64,000 nucleotides of DNA from Linnemannia elongata (taxonomy: Eukaryota > Mortierellomycota > Mortierellomycetes > Mortierellales > Mortierellaceae): positions 186,001 to 250,000 of the forward strand of contig JAXBDG010000010.1 in assembly GCA_036320915.1 (NCBI GenBank). Reading direction: 5' to 3'. Below, piece by piece: positions 35,052-46,397 of the stretch; position 1 is the first letter of the stretch, and each line of letters starts with the position of its first letter. A program made the position numbers and the translations under genes. The notes under the pieces are model-generated. The model made no database searches, was not told where the DNA came from, and was given only the letters and a program-made list of their open reading frames with translations.

Positions 35052-38000
35052 TTACATACCATCCTTGGTATCGGTATGCTCAACACTAAACTTCTCAGCA
35101 TCAGAAATACCCCTCTCAACATCAACCCACCAAATAATAAACAATGGAATGACCATCATTGCCAAGGGGAAGACAAATCCCCATCTGGTATCATTGTTCT
35201 CAATAATCGCACCCGTAATCAAGGGTCCCAACCAAGAACTCGACTTGTCTGTGATTCCGTACAATGAGAAGAACTCTGCTTCCTTGTTCCGGGGGATGAG
35301 GGAAGCGTAGAGGACACGGGAGAAGGATTGGAAGGCTCCCAACATAAGTCCGAAATAGATCAAGGTTGGCCAGATTTCGACTTTGTAGACAAGTCCAAAG
35401 ACTCCAGAGAAGCCGATGAGGACGTAGATGGGGACGAGGGCAAAGCAGACAGAGATGGCGAGGAGGGTTTGCTTGGAGGTAAGGTTGAGACGGCGTTGGA
35501 TAAAGAGCCAGAGGTAGGTTCCGATGAGTGCCGAAAGGGGGACGAGGATAGCTCCGACCATGAGGAGGGTGTTGGAGAGAAGGAATTTCTTCTTGCCCAT
35601 AAAGGTTGCCAGTGAGATGATAGTCGAGGATCCATCCGAGAGAATAAACCACGAAATGAGGTACTTGAACGTCTCCGACAGTGACTTTGCCCTAGCAATA
35701 GTCTTGCCAAGACGCTTCCATGAATAGAAAAACAAATTCGTCTTCTTCGCCAAGGGTTGACCAGGCTGAGCTGGCATAAACTTCCAAACAAAGAATGTCA
35801 CTCCAAACCACCAAAGTCCCGTCAAAGCCATACCCAACTGCAACGAGTAGTTCGACTGGTTCATCGCAAGCGCAATTCCTGCAGCAACAATCAACAGTGT
35901 GACTCCAGCGCCATATCCAATAGCCATAGAGTGGGAGGAAAGTGAGTTGGCGACACGGTCAAGCGCGAACTGGTAGTCTGCAGGGGTGTCAGCTCCGGAT
36001 TTGACGTTTTGGCGGACTTGGAGGACCGCGGGGTGGTCGCGGGCCATGGTTGGGATGAAGGCATAGTAGAGGACCCAACTGGCGCCAAAGGCGACGTTGG
36101 AGATGATCACCAACACTCCTGCCAACCAGTACAAGCCTATTCAAAGAAAAAAAAATTGAGAATATGGGAGGTTTATGTGAATATGGAGAGCAGGCAGGAT
36201 GAATCTCTTTCAAGGCATGACAGATATGGTAGATGTAACTGATATAGCAAATAATAACTTACTATCCTTGACGACGGCGGCAAAGAGGATGGTCGAGATG
36301 GATCCAATGAACGAGAAGGTCAACAAAAACGACTTACGACGAGCTATTCACAGCACAAACAAGAAACAAAAAAGGTTTGAATAAAAAACGTCCTGGGCAC
36401 ATTCGTCACCATACCAAGACATAATAAAATGAAGAGAAGGGAACTTACTGCCGTGATCAGCAAGGGCTCCCATGCTGATAAAGACAAAGGCCTGCAAAAA
36501 GACCGAGACAGAGATGCAGTACAACGAGAACGACGCAGTGTCCAACCACAATCCTCCGACCTTCACCACGCACTATTGTCAGGTGTGCAATTTATGAGAA
36601 ATAAGGCATTAAGTTAGCACGCCGTCGAGATCTTCAACTTTCTTAGTAGAGTACTTATGGCTGATTGATCGTTTTTCCAATGAAGCGCCGTTATTTCTTC
36701 AGAATCGTCCGTTCCTGGTTCTTGGTGTTAGTTTTGTCGAAGTCGACTGGTAAAGGTGCTGCAGACGTCTTGGCAGTTGAGAGTCAGTCTTTGTAGATAC
36801 TGCGATATCTGAAGTCGGCGTGAGAATATAAAATCGCCGAAAGCAAGCTGTGGAGCGGAAAGCAAGCGCGCAGCTGCATGTATCCACCGTTCTATCCCGT
36901 CCTTCCATCCATGTCCACTGAGAGCCCTGCCCGCCTTCAGCTGAAAACACATGTCCAAATCCAGCACCAATGCAAGTGCAAGTATCCTGCCAGTCAGCCA
37001 GTCAGCAAAGCGAGCGACTCTCAAGCAATCCTTCCCGTAAGCCCGTCTATCTTGTTTTTTCCTGTCAGTGTATTGATGAGTACCTTGTAATCAGATGAAT
37101 GCTATTGTATTAAAGAACGAGACAAACGAAGAGGAAAGCAAAGAGTTGTTGACGTTAGTAAAATTTAATACTTTCTGTGCAACCTCCCTCTGTGCAATTG
37201 TTTACTCTTCCTCTTTTTGCCCCCTCCTTCAGTCATTTCATACTCCTCCGCCTCTTGTCTTCACTCTAAAAGGTTTAACCTTTTGTTTTTCTTTTTGCGG
37301 CCTAGACCGATTTACGCCCAAAAGGTCGAATGTAGGTCCTCTCTTAGATAAAGCTTACAGTGTCACAGGCGAGGGATCTGTTGCCGGTCTGGTAGCCGTA
37401 TCCGCTGGCCAAGGACTCGAGCACAATGGGAGCCAATGCAGAGATACAGACGACACTGTAGGGCTCAGCCTATTATTAAAAGAGTAAAGGGTAAAGAACA
37501 TGTCAGCAATTGGTTCTGTTCGTTGGGTAGAAAGGGCTGTCAATTGTCGTGAGGAGGGAAATGGACTTACTGCAGCGGCGTAGGCCAACCTGTTTGTGGA
37601 ATTGGATCAATTGGTTGGTGTAGGTGGTGTTGTTGGTTATGTCAGTCAGGAACATATGAGACACCACAAGATAATTCAGGAACAAAAAGATCGAGAACAA
37701 AGAAGGTTAGACTTTGTCAAGGTTCTTTATCATATGCATTCTCTTCGATTGACATCACTTTCTTTTGCTTGTCGTTGTCTTTAGGTGTTGGAAAGAAAGA
37801 GACGGATGACAGGGTTTAAGGGTGTATGTGGGAGGAAGGTACTTTTTTTGTGAGAGTGTGGTCGAACCAGGTCGGCTGTTGTGGAGCAAACAGGAAACCC
37901 CTCCCTTTCCCTTCTCTTCCTCCCTCTCCGCCCTTCAACCTTCGGAGAGCGAGGGCTCTTCAGAAAAACAACAGAAAATAAAAAAAATAAAATAGAAAAG

Positions 38001-39035
38001 GAATAACGATAAACCCCTTCATATTCATCCTTCAACCCACAAAAGGCGGCCGATGAAAAACCTGCAGTGTTCGTTTTTTCGGAACATCCCCAAAAAAGAA
38101 CTCCATCAAAGAAAAAGAACCAGAATCCATGTGCCAGTTGAGCCAGAGAAGGTAAAGAATAAGGCGTATGGCTTGAGGTTTTATGTTTTTCCCATTGTTA
38201 CGTTCTCCGATGAAGACCATGCTCCATCGCAGCCAGCGGATTGGGTCAGAGCCTTTTTTGTTTTTGTTTTTTGTTGCTTTTCGGTTTTGTTCAGTTGCGC
38301 TTGGCCGCTGCACACCAGAGTCGCTCTTTTTTGTTCCGTTGTTTCTATCTCTCTTCCCCTCTCGCCCACTCTTTCTTCCCTCCCATATGCCTGTCGGACA
38401 GACGGGCGACTGAAAACGGACAAGGTTGTTTTATGTGCCTTTGTCAGTTTCTTTTGCTCAAGCGAAATTGCCTTATTACACACACGTGGAGAATATACTT
38501 CAATTGCAAATTGCAATTCGGGAAGGGAGGGTGGGCGAAGGGTTGATGGTTTATGGGTGTGGTAGTTTGTGGGATGATATGTTGTTGTTGTTGTTGTTGT
38601 TGTTATTGTCGTTGATGCGCGCGTGCAATTTTCTTATGTCCAACAAGCTTCTTTCTAGGCTGACAAGCTGGCTGTCGGTTGTCCTTGTGAGCAACCAAGC
38701 AAGACCCTTTGTCAATTGTTGACAACGACAGAACCGCCTCAAAGCTCAAAGAAAAACAAAAACACTCGCCCTGTTTTGTTTTTGCAACACTGCTTGTCTT
38801 GGATTTATCAAGACAATCAATTGATCAATTTGAGTAGAAGAGGGAAGGGACGGGCAGGCAGAAGAAGAAGGGCAGTGGGAAAGAATGCACAACGTTTGCA
38901 AGGAGAGAGGAAAAAAGAAGCAAAGCATTACCAGCCTTGGATCTCACGCTTGGTGAGGGCGACGGACTCGCCGTCGGATTTGACACTGACCCTCTCCAGG
39001 TCTTGTTGTTTTCCGTCGTCAAACTCGTCCTTCAT
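35052..39035 (-). CDS. Atg22-family vacuolar amino acid effluxer (MFS)
   Basis: Six exons: 39035-38932, 37589-37571, 37469-37359, 36572-36449, 36343-36263, 36136-35052, giving 507 aa. The start reads MKDEFDDGKQQDL... with TKREIQGW before the first membrane region, then LAYAAAAEPYSVV and ISALAPIVLESLA, the Atg22 N-terminal pattern (GW..Y..EPYS). Exon 6 has about ten helices, including NVAFGASWVLYYAFIP, LWWFGVTFFVWKF, FLISWFILSDGSSTI-type sequence (the family's FL.YD.G region), FGLMLGAFQSFSRVLYASLIP and FSLYGITDKSSSWLGPLI. The last two are diagnostic. Atg22 exports amino acids from the vacuole after autophagic breakdown. A 19-nt microexon (exon 2) is required to keep phase. Intron 1 is 1342 nt, unusually long for this window, and shows nothing convincing inside. 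Confidence 0.92.
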
Positions 39036-40277
39036 GATGGGCTCCAGTTAATTCGGGGAGTGTATGGGGAGGGGTGATGAGGGTGTTGTTTGCAAAGTCG
39101 CAAAAGTGGTGGGAATGGGGAGGGAGGGAGGGAGGAATGAAAGGGAAGGTGGGCGATGGATGGAGAAAGAAAGGAGGAGGAGGATGGAATAGGGAATGTG
39201 AGAGTGATGGTTGGTAGGGTTGGGAGAAAGGGAATCGGCCAAAGAAGAAAAAAAAAGAAAAAGAAAAAAAGGGGGAGGGGTAATCCCACACTTGACTTTT
39301 ATTATTTCAGCCTCAGGTCAGGTCCAGACTTCTGGGTTTTCTTGACTTCTGGGTGAATTCCCAACAAGCACACGCTGAAGGAAGAATATGAGAGGGCGGG
39401 CATCAGGTTTAGTCGACTATGCAGGTCAAAAAAAATGTCAGCGGAGAGAGTGAAGGTACGACCCAATCAAATGGCCAAGTTGACTCTTGTGCGCAAGTTA
39501 CTTTTATGTTGTTTGCTGCTCTCACTTTCTTGTGTGCTGTTTGTGTTGCGGCTCAGTGGATGACTGGATGGGGACGGAGGAGCATTTTGTATGGACGAAA
39601 AGTACGTTGGCAACCTTGTTTTTCTTATTTTTATTAGTTTTCACAAGGGAATTGAGCGATGAGAAGGAAGGTTTTTGGATCGCACAGAAGTGTGGAGGAG
39701 GAGAGGAAGGGAGCGGAAAGGTGGGTGAGCGAGAGAGAAGAGAGGTACATACAGGGTGTAAAAGAGGAAGAGGAAGAGGAAGAGGAAGGGACCATGGGTG
39801 ACATGAAATGGCAAGGGAGAAGGTTGTCCGATGGAGACATGACAAGAGGGTGAGAGATGACAAAAGAAGGATGAAGGAAATGCAAAGCGTGAATGAATGG
39901 ATGATGCAGGGTATGCTGGGACGGAAGGGCAGATGGACCAATATGAAAAAGGGGCGAAGCAAAAGGAGATGATGATCGAAAGGAAATAAAAAAGGAGGGA
40001 AAGGGACATGACAGGATATCGAATTGCCTAGACTCAATGGGATTTTCAGGTGAAGGAAAAGTAGAAAGCTGGATGAAGCAAAGAGGAGAGGAGGGGGAGG
40101 CGAAAAGGGTTGACGAAGATGGAAGAAATGGGAGGCGGGAAAAGGATGAAGGATATTGGCAAAGGGGGTTATTCATAACAAAAAAAAAAAATGAAAAGGA
40201 TAATGAACAAGACGCGTAATAAAAGAGAACTCGAATATCAACAGACTGTCCATAATACTGACGAGAACACAGAGGAT
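39036..40277. other. Spacer between Atg22 start and RasGEF 3' end
   Basis: Purine-rich on the plus strand (CT-rich on the coding strand) near 39050-39290, as expected for an Atg22 leader. Similar GA-rich sequence continues at 39650-40230. No gene was recognised. Confidence 0.45.
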
Positions 40278-43200
40278 TTACTCGCTTTCGCATTTGATGG
40301 CCAGTTCCTTGATACGCTCCTTGGTCAACACACGCAGTAAGAAGCACTTTGAATACAACGTGCTGTCGATCGGGAACGTGTACTTTGGCGATCGCTGCTG
40401 GAAAGCCAAAAACCACTTGATCGTCTTTGCTATTAATTCCAAGATATACGACAGAAGAGAAGGGGTTAGATGTGCACCGTACTACCAAACAAGACACATG
40501 TTGGTTAAATACCCATTGGAGCACATTGAAAGAGGCCTTACCAATCAGTTGGTAGCGATAAAAGTGGACGAGTAGAGTGCCGCTTGGAACGAGGTCCTGC
40601 AGCTCCTTAGATTCTGGAGCCTCGAGCCGTGCGGCAGTTGCCATATGATCTGCCTTCATCGGAGTTGGTGGAACTGATTCCATTCCCTTCTCGACAGAAG
40701 TGCCGTTGTTTTCTTCGGATGCAGATACATTCATGGGAGACGAAGATGAAGACGAGGACGAGGAGGAGGAGGATACGGCCTGGGGGAGAAACCAGGATGG
40801 TGATACGGCAATGTGGGTGAGGTCAAAGACAAAGAGGCCGAGGAACGGGATACATCCTTGTCTGTCGAGAGGGGCTTGGTATTGGAGGTACTTGCTGTGA
40901 CCTGGCTCTGTCTGTGAGTGGATACTGCTGCTCGTACCATTCGTATCTTGTCCTATTTGAAGCCATGGAGTTACTCATGAATGTCAGGATATTTGTTGAA
41001 AAAGATCGCTGAAAGAAATGCCATCCTCATTGAGGTGTATCTTACCAGTAGCGTGGATGGAAGAAGAACTGATTTCAGATCCCTGAACACTAAGTCTTTG
41101 ATGTCCTTTACTCTCTCCAGCGCCAGCACTAGAACCAGCAGCAGCAGAAGTCTCCTGGTACTCGACCTGATTCATCGCCTTCCTCAAATCACTCCAATTC
41201 CCAAAAGGCGAGATGAAGTCTTGAAGGTCCTGAAGGACTCGCATCTCGTAGCTGCCGACACGCGCCCAGGTCCGTCGTAGCCCACATAGGGGGGACGATC
41301 CGAGCCCCATGACGAGTTGCATCAGTGAGTTGAAGTTCCTGTACTGGTAGCATTTCTATTAGGGGTGAGTGCTTGGTGGTTAGTATGAAGGGTGTTACAA
41401 GGGAGGGGACCATAAAAGGGATGGAGATTATACCTGGGCGATCCTGATGAACTTTTCAATAACGCGAACGCGGTCGTCCAAAACGCGCGTGCTCACAACC
41501 TCCGAGGCTACCCACATACACAGCTACACAAGGGAAAAAATTGGTCCGTCAGATCGTTGCACTGAAAGTAAACCATAGGCCATAAAAACACATAGCAAAA
41601 ACGCAAGACTTACCATGTTGCTTCGCTCATTGCTTGCATCCATGCCATTAGACTCCCCTTCAGTTCTGAACAGATATCCACTGATCGAACTTTGCACCTT
41701 ACTCGGACTCTTTCTCCCCGCCCTACACAACTCCACCTCCAACAGCTCATCCCACTTGACATTCTCCAAGAAATGCTGTTCAAGCAGGCAGAGCTGTTGC
41801 GCAATCAGTTGCGACCTATAGAAGAGAATGAACGGTTTGTATGGTGGTGCGGGCGCCGTGGTTGAGGAGAGTTGGTGGGCGGAGGAGTACCAGGGTCCGT
41901 AGTTCCAGCCTGGGGAGGGGGGCACGATACCGCTGGATTGTGGCTGTGAGGATGATCCTGATTCGCCCCCGTTGGTAATGCTGCTATAGTCTTCCTGGAG
42001 GGCTTCTTGGAGGGTTGTGTACGTGGCAGAGGAAGCGCCACTTTCGGAGGACTCGGAGGGTGGTGGTGGTGGTGCGTTGATTGAATCGGTTTGGATTGCC
42101 TCGACGCATGGGATGTGATAGGGGCATTCTGGGTTTGGGTGGTAGCCGACTGAAGAGTTGGAGTTTGAACGCGAGTGTCGGCTAGAGATGGTTGAGAACT
42201 GGTTCCTGGTGGGTGAGGGGTTAGGCGAAGGGGCCGTGCTACTAGTCGACGAATGAAGGCCGAGACTGAGTGACGACTTGAGCCGCTTGATCGATTTGTT
42301 AGAGGGCAACGAGGGAATTGAGCTGGAGGTATTGCTCGCCAATCCAGACCCTGCAGTATCCTGCTGTTGTTGGTAGTGAGTCGAAATAGCAGAGGGTCGC
42401 AAGTTAGGAAAACTCCGGGCGGAGCTCAGGGCATGGTGATGCTGCTCCGAGATGCCAATATACGCCAACGTCCAACAGACACACTGCTTCGAGTCCGCCT
42501 TATGCGTAGTTCCTGAGGGGTGAACAATCTGTTGATAGAAATCCTCGGATTTTTGGCGGATCTTGTTGACGAACTTGGTGGACCAGGTGCTGGCGCTTTT
42601 GTTGGATCTGATGGATGAGGAGGAGAGGCGGCGTTCTCGAGTTTGAAACAGGCCTGAGCCTTCGCTGGCTTGACGGCCCATTTGCTGTGCTGTCCGTGGC
42701 TGTTCCTTGGACATTGGTGGTTTCGCGTTCTATACGTGAAGTGGTGGACTGGTTAGTAAAAATTCATTCGTGCCAAAAATATGTGAAAGAAAAAATCCCC
42801 CTAAAATGTTAACTTACGGCGTGCTTGCAAGGAGCACCGCCACTCAGAGGCTTAGTGATCAAGCCTCCGAGAGTGTAAGCCCTGTGTCGACCTTTAGCGG
42901 GGTTGCTGGGCGCGTTCGCAGTCTCCGTTACATCACTGGTGGTCACCTTGCCCGTAACCGGATCCACCTGCCTGTGCACAATCGACACCCGAAGTCGATC
43001 GACCACATCTGAACTGGAGCCCGTCACAGCGGCCGCCGTCGATTCCATCATCCCCTCAGCAGAAGCTTTCCTGGCATACCCATTCTCAGGAACCTGTCCT
43101 GAGTCCTTCCTGTTGCTGTACTTATGCTGTTGATGATACATCTCCATCTCAGCGGTAGCGCTCTGTTGAGCAAGGCCCTTATAATACCGTCGTTGGTACT

Positions 43201-46200
43201 TGAAGAAATCCATCAGGTTACGAATAATCCGCAAGTCCCTTGGTGATGCCTGGACCTTGGTGTGGAACCGCATCTCGTTCAAGAATGACGCCATTTGGAA
43301 CCGCAGTGATTTTGAGGTCAGGAAGTCGTCTGCAAAATGTTTGTTGATCCAGAACCTGAACACCACAAACGTCCTACCATATGTAATAAACCAATGAAAT
43401 AAGGCGATTTAGTATGTAGATGGTACAAAACTGCCAAAATATCAAAGAGGAGGATAGGGAGTATCGTTTTACCGGACGCGAATGACGCAACGGAACTCGG
43501 TGTCTTCTTCCAAAGCCCACAGGTACCGCTGGATGAGGTACTTGCATAGTTGGACTGGAGACATGAACAACCGGTATGTCAGAAAAAAGTCCGCCATGAA
43601 TCCAGAGTCTAGAAACCGCAAAAGAAATTATGATGGCTGTTGGTTAGAGATTCTAGGTTCATTTGCAAAAAAAAACTGAGAACCAGACATTTGAACTCTA
43701 AAGAGAATACATAAAACTTACCAAGACCGTACTGGTGGGTCAGCTTTTCGATCAATTTGACAATGGTCGCGGCAATGATGGGTCGTAACTCGAGTGTACC
43801 GGAGAGCGATTCGCGTTTGGATCCCTCCAAAGGTGGCGTATAGACAATCGTCTCGGACTCCTCCTCCTCTGGGTGATCAAACACTCGGAGATCGATCTCG
43901 GGGTATCGCGGTGGAATGGGTGGAGGGGCTGGTGACTCTTCAGTGTCCTCGCTGGTCGCATTCGGATCAACAGCTCCAGTTGCCTGAATTGTCTTAATCG
44001 ATGCATCCTCGACACGCCCATACCGCTGCTCTGAAAGTCTCTGTGCAACACCCGTGGCGAACGATTCAAGGGGCTGACCATGCTTGTTGTAAGAAAAGGA
44101 GATGTACCCCGAGTCCTTTTCATGGTTGCCCGACAAAGGCGACATCAGTGTGCTGTTGCTGCACTGTGTCAGAGGTGATCCCAACTGCTCAGAGTCCAAG
44201 GGCGAAGACAGGGACTCGAAAGAATGTCTTGTACTCATAGTGTCGGACCCCTGCAACCCGCTTGTTGTCCGAGGTAGTAGACTGCTCGACAACAGCTCGT
44301 TGGTGAGTACTTCTGGGGTCTTTATCAGGAACGAATGGTGCTGATGATGGTGGTGTACAGTACTGGGACGACGGTGGACGTTTTGAAGGAAGTCATCCAT
44401 GGAATGCGGTTGAGGTGGGGTAGGGGTTAATGAGGACGAGGAAGAGGCGGCACTCTCCGATTCTGAGGTCTCTGTCTGCCAGTTGTTTCGTGAGGAGGAC
44501 TTTGAGGGACTTGACCAAGAGGTGGCAGTATATCCGGTGGCGACAGCCTCACCCGACTCGTTGAGGAACTCGACTGGGCCGTTGGAGCTGTGTGGGTTGT
44601 GTTCAAACCTGCCTTCGTTGCGTGTCTGAGAGTGCTCCGAACCTCTACCAAAGAAAAGTAAATGGAATGGTAAGAATCGATGCACTGTTCAACATGGAAG
44701 ACAAAAACTATTGTGAACGGAGAGAAGTCTCACCTCGATTCGCGGGATGTGCACCAGCTGGTAGACGAGGAACTTTGGTGGAAACAATCTTCAAGATCAG
44801 AGTCATCATCGCTTGCACAGACCGTACTCTGACTGGCAGAAGGATACCGAGGCGCACCTTCCATAATGATACTCTCGAGGCTACTCCCTCGCCCTCTCCC
44901 TTCCTCCTGGTCTTGGCCCTCCTCGGATCTGATTGGCCAGGGATAGCTCGCAGATGCATCGGTGACCCACCCAAAAATGGTGGCGAGGGTCTGGAATTCC
45001 TTGGTATTGGGTGCAACACACGAATGGCGGCGTCTCCTAGGCGTATAGGAGATGCGCGACGAAGGAGGAGGGGTCGTTATTGTTCCATCCGTGGCTGGGG
45101 AGACAAGAAAGCTGCTGGCTCGCGACATTGGTGTGGCTAGTCCGTCATATGGATCGCGACTTGATGGGGATGTCCAAGGCGGGGAAGATGTGGGCGAAGC
45201 TGGTGGGGACACGACTCCGCAGACTGACCGCGACCGACGCCGGTCCCTCTTTAGTCCATCCCTACAAAAACGGACCAAATACAATATAATCAGTACAGGG
45301 GGTTTTACACGACGACACGCTTGGTAAATTAAGAGTTCATGGTCATCTTACCTGACGGGTTTGTAAGAGAAAGCCCTACGAGCTTTTGGCTCCTCCTCTT
45401 CTTCACCATCGTCATCATCATCCTCATCCTCATCCTCAGAAGCTGTCTGCTCTCCTGACTGAAGCCCCGTCATCGCCACAGCCTCCTCTCTCAGCTGTGG
45501 AGAAGAGTGTGAGTGGTCACCAAAGTACCCCTCAAAGGCCTCCAGGTACCTCGGGTCAGGTGAACGTACTAGGCCGATATTTGGCTGTGCACTTCCCATT
45601 TGTCCCTGTTTACTCGAGGGATATGAGCCGAGGGATGGCTCGCGTTGTAGTGAAACTAGAGAAGAGTGCTGCTGTTGGTATTGATGAGCAGAAGAGGTGT
45701 GTGGTAGATAATGGCTTTGGAGGTGTTGTTGATGTGAAGTGTAATAATGAGGTGCATCTTTTTTATGCGTATGCGAGATGCTGTGTTGTCTTTGAAGTGG
45801 CTGCAGCTGCGTAGGTGGCGGTCGAGATAGAAGGGGATTGTGCATATGTACAGGTCGAGAGTAGTATGTTGAGTAAATGTAACTGTCGGGCGTCTGCGCG
45901 GGCGTGAGCGTAGGCGTGAGAGTGGAGGTACTAGGAGAAGGCGTGCGAGAAAGTGCGGACGAAAAAGAAGGGAGGAAGGTGCATGGTCCCTGTTGTTCCT
46001 GAAAAAGATCCTGTGTCTGTTGTCTCTGTTTCTGTTTTTGTCTGGGTCTCTCCTCTTTCTCGTTGTTATCGTTGGCGTCTAGCCTTTGATCCCTGCATAC
46101 ATCTGTTATTGACGTTGAAGTTGTTATTGGCGTCGTTGATTGGGTATTCGAAAGAGCGACACACCGAGAGGACGTGATAGTGGCAGTGGCAGTGGTACTA

Positions 46201-46397
46201 CTTGACGGGATAGATGCAGTTGTCGTTGCTGTTGAGCTAGTGCTGCTGCTGTGCTCGATGAGGCCGTTATTGCGTGCAGGAGGAGGCGTAGGATGTGTTG
46301 ATGCGAGGAAACGGTCAGAGCGAGGTAATATTGATGCAGCAGCAAGAGAGGGAGAAGGAGGGGTATGGGCTGCTGCAGGCTGGTTGAAGGAGGTCAT
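40278..46397 (-). CDS. Cdc25-type Ras guanine nucleotide exchange factor, very large
   Basis: Ten exons: 46397-45352, 45261-44734, 44644-43722, 43608-43473, 43373-42818, 42729-41614, 41523-41434, 41355-41046, 40952-40542, 40429-40278, giving 1755 aa. The first about 800 residues are disordered (Ser, Pro, Gln runs, an acidic DEDEDDDDDGEEEEE-type block). The RasGEF N-domain (about 805-960) shows TIVKLIEKLTHQYGLDSG, FFLTYRLFMSPVQLCKYL and FRFWINKHF. After a second Ser-rich linker, the catalytic domain (about 1355-1755) begins SQLIAQQLCLLEQHFLENV. It continues MWVASEVVSTRVLDDRVRVI and EKFIRIAQKC, then NFNSLMQLVMGLGSSPL, TWARV, and CIPFLGLFVFDLTHI. It activates Ras for cAMP/MAPK signalling at membranes (family knowledge). 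An Ser10 run encoded by repeated TCC/TCG lies within the catalytic domain just after FDLTHIAVSP. No SH3 domain was seen. An in-frame upstream ATG at 46571 exists, but it is separated by a (GTTT)n-type leader, so the MTSFNQ start is preferred. Confidence 0.92.

Noticed and set aside
38053..38565. Plus-strand 170-aa frame inside Atg22 intron 1
   Set aside because: No recognisable domain; the first part looks protein-like but breaks down into low-complexity Phe/Ser. It might be checked by transcription on the plus strand.
39634..40240. Minus-strand extension of the RasGEF exon to 39634
   Set aside because: It is intron 9 read-through and then spacer; the spliced last exon ends at 40278 with a conserved RasGEF end.
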